29,658 bases of DNA from Planctomycetota bacterium (lineage in GTDB: Bacteria > Planctomycetota > Planctomycetia > Pirellulales > Pirellulaceae), in assembly GCA_029259935.1 (NCBI GenBank), contig JAJDEH010000022.1, positions 1-29,658 of the forward strand, written 5' to 3'. Positions 24,723-29,658 of this stretch are shown here, in pieces (the first letter of the stretch is position 1; each line of letters starts with the position of its first letter). Under the pieces are notes generated by a model that did no database searches, had not been told where the DNA came from, and worked only from the letters and a program-made list of their open reading frames with translations. The translations under genes were made by a program, and so were the position numbers.

Positions 24723-25765
24723 GCCTTGTGCAAATCGGCGCTTGGATATTGGCCCGGCAGATCCTCGGCGTACCACTGGTCGAGTACGGCCATCCAATCC
24801 TCGTGGCAGCGGACTTTGACGAAGGCGTCTCGCACCTCTTGCGTATTGGGATGCAGGGCCGAGTACTTGATACCAAACTTTCGCATCAGCGCCCCGCAAC
24901 GATCCGCTCCGTATAATTGTTCGGCCAAGCGATAGTGCTCGCGAATGACCTCGCGTTGTAGATGCAATGTGGGCGGCGGCGGATTCTCTTCTCCTTTGGC
25001 GAGAGCCCGCGCCTGGTCGAAGATCCACGGATTTCCGATCGCGCCGCGGGCGACCGTCACGCCATCGACGCCCGTCTCACGTATCATGGCCAAGCAGTCC
25101 TCGGCCGAAAACAGATCGCCGCTGCCCAGGATCGTACGGTCGCCAACATGCTGTTTGACTTCGCGTAGAAACGACCACTTGCTGGGGCCAACATAGCGCT
25201 GCGTCACCGTGCGCCCATGCACGGTAATCGCGGCCACTCCCAGCGAGAAAGCTCCATCCAAAATCTCAAAAAAATGATCACGGCTTTGCTGAGTGTCATC
25301 GATCCCACGTCGCATTTTCACGGTGACTGGAATGTGAGCGGGAACCGTACCGCGAGTGCGCCGAATGATTTCCAAAGCGACCTCTGGCTGGCTCAAGTGG
25401 AAACCGCCCCGGCAGCGGCCGAGTACCTTTTTCACCGGACAACCGAAGTTGATATCGATGACGTCGAAGCCCGCCTCGACCAACTTTAACGCGCCTGCGG
25501 CGAATTGATCCGGCTCGCTCCCCATCAGTTGTCCACCGACGGGATGCTCTTCGTCACTGATATGCAGAAAGTGGCTGGTGCGGCGGCGGCCCTTCATCGA
25601 TACCAAAAACTGATCCAGCATCACTTCGCACAACGCGTAGGAAGCGCCATGCCGCCGAGCGAGTACGCGCATCGGCCAATCGCTGTAGCCCGAAAGAGCC
25701 GCCTGCACAACGGGAAACCCAATAGCAAGCGGGCCAATGCGGAGTTGGGAAAGTGCTTCTGACAT
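24695..25765 (-). CDS. dus: tRNA-dihydrouridine synthase
   Basis: 356 residues. A flavin (FMN)-dependent TIM-barrel enzyme that reduces uridine in the tRNA D-loop. Seen: N-F-G-C-P-V-K-K with the catalytic Cys109; K150 in V-T-V-K-M-R-R-G; V-H-G-R-T (182-186); G-S-G-D (214-217); and A-R-G-A-I-G-N-P-W (239-247) for FMN phosphate binding. The C-terminal helical domain (about 255-345) is of DusB-like type, but the segment after the Cys, V-L-G-R-C-R-G-G-F-H-L, departs from the usual G-S-A-L-L, so the subfamily is not assigned firmly. No strong ribosome site is seen before ATG 25765. It is convergent with queG; the two reading frames share 24695-24722. Confidence 0.93.
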   Translation of the reverse strand: MSEALSQLRIGPLAIGFPVVQAALSGYSDWPMRVLARRHGASYALCEVMLDQFLVSMKGRRRTSHFLHISDEEHPVGGQLMGSEPDQFAAGALKLVEAGFDVIDINFGCPVKKVLGRCRGGFHLSQPEVALEIIRRTRGTVPAHIPVTVKMRRGIDDTQQSRDHFFEILDGAFSLGVAAITVHGRTVTQRYVGPSKWSFLREVKQHVGDRTILGSGDLFSAEDCLAMIRETGVDGVTVARGAIGNPWIFDQARALAKGEENPPPPTLHLQREVIREHYRLAEQLYGADRCGALMRKFGIKYSALHPNTQEVRDAFVKVRCHEDWMAVLDQWYAEDLPGQYPSADLHKAQGSCEYAA

Positions 25766-25928
25766 GGAGTTTTTAGAAGTTCTGTCCGGGTTTTTGTCGG
25801 TCGAGCAACAAGATTGGCAATTGCGATTTTCCTGCCGACAAGTGTAAGTCTGGGTAATCTAGTCACGACTGGAAGGTACTGTCTCTGCCGTCATTATGAG
25901 CAACCTCCACAAATTCTGCCACCGTATC

Positions 25929-25974
25929 CTTGAGCCAACCGCGTGGGTGGGCTCAAGCATCCCACGGCGGTTGG
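25929..25974 (+). promoter_or_regulatory. Interlocked complementary arms (alternative hairpins or pseudoknot)
   Basis: Two strong stems compete here. Stem A pairs CTTGAGCC (25929-25936) with GGCTCAAG (25950-25957), 8 bp perfect. Stem B pairs CCAACCGCGTGGG (25935-25947) with CCCACGGCGGTTGG (25961-25974), 13 bp with one bulged G. The order A5', B5', A3', B3' is that of an H-type pseudoknot, and the 5' arms overlap by 2 nt, so full A and full B exclude each other. It lies 50 nt before the ATG of the DUF2726 gene. A cis-acting RNA switch, an attenuator or a mobile palindromic repeat are all possible; the pairing itself is read directly from the sequence. Confidence 0.5.
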
Positions 25975-26024
25975 TCGATAATTTAGGTAAGACACGGCAG
26001 TTAACATTGAAGAGCCCAGTCACC

Positions 26025-26528
26025 ATGGAATTTCTCACCGAACATTGGCCCGCCGCCGCCTTCATCTTGGGAATGGTCATCCTTCTTCTGCTCGCGCGGA
26101 TTCTGTTACGCGAGCCACCGCCGCCCTATGAAAAGCGCGATGGACTTGTAACCGATGCGGAACTTCGGTTTTACCATGTGCTGACGGAGTCCGCGTCGGA
26201 AGACTATACCATCTTCGCCATGGTCCGGATGGCCGACTTGCTTCGAGTCCGCGAAGAGACTCAAAAGCGGCAGTCGTGGCAAAACAAAATCAACCAAAAG
26301 CACATCGACTTCGTGCTTTGCGATCCCGAATCGCTGGAACCGCAATTGGCCATCGAGCTCGACGACCGCTCGCACCAGCGGGCCGACCGCCAGCGACGTG
26401 ACGAATTCGTCAACGAAGCGATGTCAGCCGCCAGCCTGCCGCTGCTGCGCGTGAAAGTCAAAAAAGACTACGACGCCGACGGCCTCCGCCACGACATCGA
26501 CACGGCAATTGACCGCGCCGCAGCCTAG
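26025..26528 (+). CDS. Membrane-tethered DUF2726 protein
   Basis: 167 residues: one N-terminal transmembrane helix (about 10-29), a proline-rich stub, then a cytoplasmic DUF2726 domain. Seen: A-E-L-R-F-Y (E46), K-H-I-D-F-V-L-C-D (D95), A-I-E-L-D-D-R-S-H (E111, D113, H117) and R-R-D-E-F (124-128). The order E, D, E-x-D with following S-H and R-R-D fits the PD-(D/E)XK-like nuclease core assumed for DUF2726 (inference); no activity is shown for the family that I can name with certainty. The ATG at 26025 is chosen because the upstream frame (from 25896) runs through the interlocked hairpin element and has no family-like sequence. Confidence 0.82.
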   Translation: MEFLTEHWPAAAFILGMVILLLLARILLREPPPPYEKRDGLVTDAELRFYHVLTESASEDYTIFAMVRMADLLRVREETQKRQSWQNKINQKHIDFVLCDPESLEPQLAIELDDRSHQRADRQRRDEFVNEAMSAASLPLLRVKVKKDYDADGLRHDIDTAIDRAAA

Positions 26529-27033
26529 GCTCTGGTAGAGATTCGAAGCCTCTTGCGTGGGATCGCAATTTGGGCGGCTGCGTCGAGCGACTCGATCGAC
26601 TTCGTCTAGGAGGTGCGGTCGGACACCGGGCTGATCGGAGTAAGAAGCCGCTCGCGACTTTGTCTACATCGCCGATATGCGATGGATCAACGCGCCGCAC
26701 GAAGTTCACTTCCGGCTTCCTGCCATTCGACTTTGCGGGAGCCGTCTTGCAAACTCGGCACTCCATGTCCTTTCGTGGCATCGCCGGCTGCGCGCTCGGC
26801 CGTTTCTTCTTTCTCGAAGAATTCTTTGTAACAGTCCAAGTCCGATTACGCTTCCGATGTCAAATACCCTTCTACTTCGAGGCTCCCGAAAACTTGCGAC
26901 AAGGAGTGCGCACATCCGGCCCGTCATTCGGTCAGTGATATCGCTGCCACGACGCCAATGCGCCGGCAGTGAAGCTGCTTCGACCGGCATGACTTCATGA
27001 TCCGAGGTCATATCTCATCACAGGAGTTCTATC
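26529..27033. other. Gap without a convincing gene
   Basis: 505 nt between the DUF2726 gene and the LEPR-XLL gene. Open frames exist on both strands (for example a plus frame over 26570-26938 and a minus frame over 26458-26781 with one C-x-x-C pair), but none has a Shine-Dalgarno, a recognisable fold or a consistent codon bias across its length. Only the last few bases (a CAGGAG at 27021-27026) are assigned, to the next gene's ribosome site. The promoter of that gene presumably lies here. Confidence 0.4.
27021..27026 (+). promoter_or_regulatory. Shine-Dalgarno of the LEPR-XLL gene
   Basis: CAGGAG, 7 nt before ATG 27034. Confidence 0.75.
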
Positions 27034-29658
27034 ATGCTTAATCTCTTCTCGTTGCGCGGAAGTCGGAAACAATCCACGAAAAAACGAAGACAGTCGACGT
27101 CACGTCTCGCGGTAGAGTACCTGGAACCGCGGGTCATGCTAGTTGGCCCCACCGCTTTCAGTCTATCACTGCCGTCCGGTCTGCAGGATCAGGTGTTCGC
27201 CAATCCGGACTCGGTCCAGTCGAGGACCCTCATCGTCAGCAACACGAACGACAGCGGGACCGGGTCGCTGCGTTGGGCGATTGAGGGGGCCAATGTTGGC
27301 CGCGGTGACAACTGGATTGCGTTCAACCTTCGCAACGATGGTCAAAATGCGTTCGAGGATGTCGACGCGCACCTGACAGGTGGCGATACCGCGCCGGATG
27401 TGTTCGTCATCCGTCCGCTAACGGCGCTGCCGTCGCTGAACGACACGACGGGCGGCACGACGATCGATGGGCGCACGCAAACCCGTTTTCTGGGCAACAC
27501 CAATCGGTTCGGTCCAGAGATCGTATTGGACGGAAGTCAGATTGCGGACGACCCGGCGGCGGGATTTGAAATTTGGCTCAACGCGGACGAAAACCGTATC
27601 CAGGATCTGAACATCCATAGTTTTCCCGGGGACGGCGTCATGATCGTCCGCAGTGACAATAATGTCGTGGCGGGAAACTACATCGGCACCGATCCCACAG
27701 GCACGGAAACTCGGCCCAACGGACGAACTTCGCGCCGCAGTTCCGGTGGAATCACGATCAGCGCGGGGGCCGAGTACAACGTCATCGGCAGCGACGGCGA
27801 CGGCGTTGACGATGTGGCTGAGAGGAACGTGATTTCCGGAAATCGCCGCCACGGGATCCGCTTTCAACGCGGGTCGGCGACCGATCAAACTCGCTACAAC
27901 GAAGTTCGCGGCAACTTCATCGGAACCAGCGCCGCCGGTGACGTTGACGGACTGGGTAACAAAACGCATGCCGTGCAGTTCATCAGCGGAGTCGACGGCG
28001 GCGGAGTATTCGCCAACATCATCACCGAGAACGTCATCGCCGACAACCAACTTGGCGACGTGTACTACTTTGGTGTCACGGAATCGGACAACGCGTTTTT
28101 CGGAAACTACACATCCGTCGAAGAGATTCCACCGGCCGAACCGGGCGGCTTTCCGGACATCATCCCTATCATTCCGATTCGAAATAGCCTTCCGAACGGC
28201 AATGCCGATACGAAAACCATTTTTCTGGACTTCGATGGCCATCGCGAGACACTCAAACGAGGAGGCTGCTTTTTCTGCGGAGACAATGTCCATGCGCGGA
28301 CCGATACCCCGGCGTTCACTATTGACGCCAGTCCCGCGTTTTCGGCCGACGAAGTTGCGCTCATGAATGACATCTTTGATCGTGTAGCCGAGGATTTCGC
28401 GCCGTTCAATGTCAACGTCACAACGGTTGAGCCACGCAACTTCGAACTCGGCCGCGCGATCCGCGTCGCGATTGGAGGATCGAGTGCCGAGGGAAGTTGG
28501 ATGAGCGACTACATGAGGGACTTCAATATATTTGACCCGGCAAATCCTGAACCTAGCGGTTGGGCGATGATTCAGCCGGGATTTCCGATCGCCTTTGTGT
28601 TCTCGGACACGATCGTGGAAGGGGCGCTCCGCGGCGATCTCGACGCCGACTTTCGCGCGATCCAAATGGCGCCCGCGCTCGCGACCACGGCTTCTCATGA
28701 GGCTGGGCACATGTTTGGACTACTGCATCAGCAGATGGCCGGAATTCCATTCATTGAGTACAGCCCTGGCGACTTCGTGCGCACGCCGATCATGGGAGCA
28801 AACTTAAACAGCGATCGGACGATTTGGTGGGATGGGCCTTCGGCCGCGGGCCGCCAGCCCGATTTGGACCGCCTGCAAACGGCCATCGGATACCGGAACG
28901 ATGGAGCAAACGGTGTCGCAGGCGCGATTCCGCTGGAACGATTCCCGGTGGCCAGCCCGACGGTCTTCGTGCGCCGGTTCCTAACTACGGAACTCATCCA
29001 TCACATGACCGATCGCGATTACTTTTCCTTGAACCATATCGGTGGCGATTTGCTTGTGGAAGTCGAAGCAAATCTGGTAACGGCGCTTCAAGGTGCCAAC
29101 CTGAATGCCCGACTCGAAGTCCGCGACGCCTTCGATCGGCTCGTCGCCTCAAGCCATACTTTCGATCAGGCCACGGGGAATTGGATGGATCCGAACGATC
29201 TGTTCCGGTGGGTAGGCGGACAAAGGATGAAGACGTCGGAAGAACTGGGCGCCGTGATCAATCTCGCTCAACTTCCTTCCGGCCGTTACCACATTGTTGT
29301 GGCTAGCGAGGGTGGATATGGAGACATCGGTCGCTATCAGTTATCCGTGACTGCCACGGCAGGTCGCCCGTTGTCGGCGGTTACCACGAATTCTCGTGCC
29401 CCGCTGACCAATGCGCCGGATGTATTCGCCACGGTCAACAGCGGTCCGTCTTCCACGGATCGGAGGCTCGTTATCGCCGGCAATAACAACGAGTTGAGTA
29501 CGGCAAGGACGGTGAAGGCTTCGCCGGTCCAATTGACGGCTGGAAACCTGTTGGTGATGGGAACGAATCAGGCGGATACCATCCGGTTTACCGGCGACAA
29601 TGCGAGCGGCATTCGCGTGGAACTCAACGGCCAGTCGTTCGGCCCGTACGACGTGGCC
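27034..29658 (+). CDS. Giant secreted protein: LEPR-XLL, beta-helix, metzincin protease (partial)
   Basis: 875 codons are in the window with no stop; the 3' end is missing. Order: basic N-terminus (K-K-R-R) then the planctomycete sorting motif L-E-P-R-V-M-L (30-36); a V-S-N-T-N-D-S-G-T-G-S-L-R-W-A-I segment (68-83) as in CSLREA-like domains; a right-handed beta-helix (about 90-360; repeated N-x-I-x-G-N and G-N-Y-I-G-T-D-P-T-G strings); a metzincin zinc-protease domain (about 394-610) with the zinc site H-E-A-G-H-M-F-G-L-L-H (555-565) and a P-I-M-G Met-turn (Met587); a PPC-like beta domain (about 640-775); and a G-T-N-Q-A-D-T-I-R-F-T-G segment (about 846-857) like the calcium-binding or repeat modules that often end these proteins. 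It is most likely exported or surface-bound. The only cysteines seen are C412 and C415 (C-F-F-C). Start: CAGGAG 7 nt upstream. Confidence 0.88.
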   Translation, partial: MLNLFSLRGSRKQSTKKRRQSTSRLAVEYLEPRVMLVGPTAFSLSLPSGLQDQVFANPDSVQSRTLIVSNTNDSGTGSLRWAIEGANVGRGDNWIAFNLRNDGQNAFEDVDAHLTGGDTAPDVFVIRPLTALPSLNDTTGGTTIDGRTQTRFLGNTNRFGPEIVLDGSQIADDPAAGFEIWLNADENRIQDLNIHSFPGDGVMIVRSDNNVVAGNYIGTDPTGTETRPNGRTSRRSSGGITISAGAEYNVIGSDGDGVDDVAERNVISGNRRHGIRFQRGSATDQTRYNEVRGNFIGTSAAGDVDGLGNKTHAVQFISGVDGGGVFANIITENVIADNQLGDVYYFGVTESDNAFFGNYTSVEEIPPAEPGGFPDIIPIIPIRNSLPNGNADTKTIFLDFDGHRETLKRGGCFFCGDNVHARTDTPAFTIDASPAFSADEVALMNDIFDRVAEDFAPFNVNVTTVEPRNFELGRAIRVAIGGSSAEGSWMSDYMRDFNIFDPANPEPSGWAMIQPGFPIAFVFSDTIVEGALRGDLDADFRAIQMAPALATTASHEAGHMFGLLHQQMAGIPFIEYSPGDFVRTPIMGANLNSDRTIWWDGPSAAGRQPDLDRLQTAIGYRNDGANGVAGAIPLERFPVASPTVFVRRFLTTELIHHMTDRDYFSLNHIGGDLLVEVEANLVTALQGANLNARLEVRDAFDRLVASSHTFDQATGNWMDPNDLFRWVGGQRMKTSEELGAVINLAQLPSGRYHIVVASEGGYGDIGRYQLSVTATAGRPLSAVTTNSRAPLTNAPDVFATVNSGPSSTDRRLVIAGNNNELSTARTVKASPVQLTAGNLLVMGTNQADTIRFTGDNASGIRVELNGQSFGPYDVA

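Noticed and set aside
26535..26560. T-loop-like GCTTCGAATC on the minus strand, suggesting a tRNA 3' half
   Set aside because: The flanking bases do not form a 5-bp T-stem around a 7-nt loop, and no acceptor stem or anticodon arm is found.
26664..26855. Minus-strand frame that looked like a short coding piece with one C-x-x-C pair in an adjacent frame
   Set aside because: The better-looking frame ends in a TGA after about 50 codons and begins just after a stop with no ATG or Shine-Dalgarno; the C-x-x-C frame has no recognisable fold. Not enough for a gene or pseudogene call.

Overview
The window looks like a chromosomal segment of a planctomycete, most likely Pirellulales-like. This is inferred from content: a LEPR-XLL-type secreted giant protein, a DUF1598 protein, a small membrane protein starting with an F-T-L-R-R-L-L stretch, a secreted sulfatase, a DUF6807 ('PmoA-like') protein, several TTG/GTG starts preceded by good Shine-Dalgarno sequences, and moderately high GC. 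I recognised no rRNA, tRNA, CRISPR array, transposase or phage gene.

Layout. 1-155: short inverted-repeat (REP-like) copies. 156-1652 (-): secreted sulfatase. 1782-6984 (+): four tightly packed genes for an ABC-2 type export system (small membrane protein, large membrane-anchored periplasmic protein, ATPase, permease). 7127-7915 (-): secreted YdjY-domain protein. 8153-10970 (+): heparinase-like protein of unknown function, then yggS (PLP homeostasis) and a yggU/DUF167 gene. 11148-14595 (+): HGSNAT/DUF5009-type membrane acyltransferase, membrane-anchored alpha/beta hydrolase, and a DapA-superfamily aldolase/lyase. 14626-20340 (-): DUF6807 secreted protein, a 989-residue membrane protein fusing a transporter-like part, a spermidine-synthase-like domain and TPRs, and a DUF1598 secreted protein. 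20727-22754 (+): FHA-GAF-sigma54 activator, divergent from DUF1598. 22841-23416 (-): small secreted protein with three NP[FY] repeats. 23574-25765: queG and a dus gene, two tRNA-modification genes converging with a 28-bp tail overlap. 26025-26528 (+): membrane-tethered DUF2726 protein, preceded by a striking interlocked hairpin/pseudoknot-capable element. 27034-29658 (+, cut by the window end): LEPR-XLL, beta-helix, metzincin protease.

How they fit. Most of the window is chromosomal housekeeping plus the large cell-envelope and secreted repertoire usual in planctomycetes. The clearest functional units are the ABC export operon (1782-6984), the yggS-yggU pair and the queG/dus pair. A looser theme is handling of sulfated or amino sugars (sulfatase resembling N-sulfoglucosamine sulfohydrolase, HGSNAT-like acetyltransferase, heparinase-like protein, DapA-like lyase, DUF6807), but these are not in one operon and that link is inference. 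The most unusual signals are the nested complementary arms at 25929-25974, the lone CxxC in the LEPR/metzincin protein, and the NP[FY] repeat protein.
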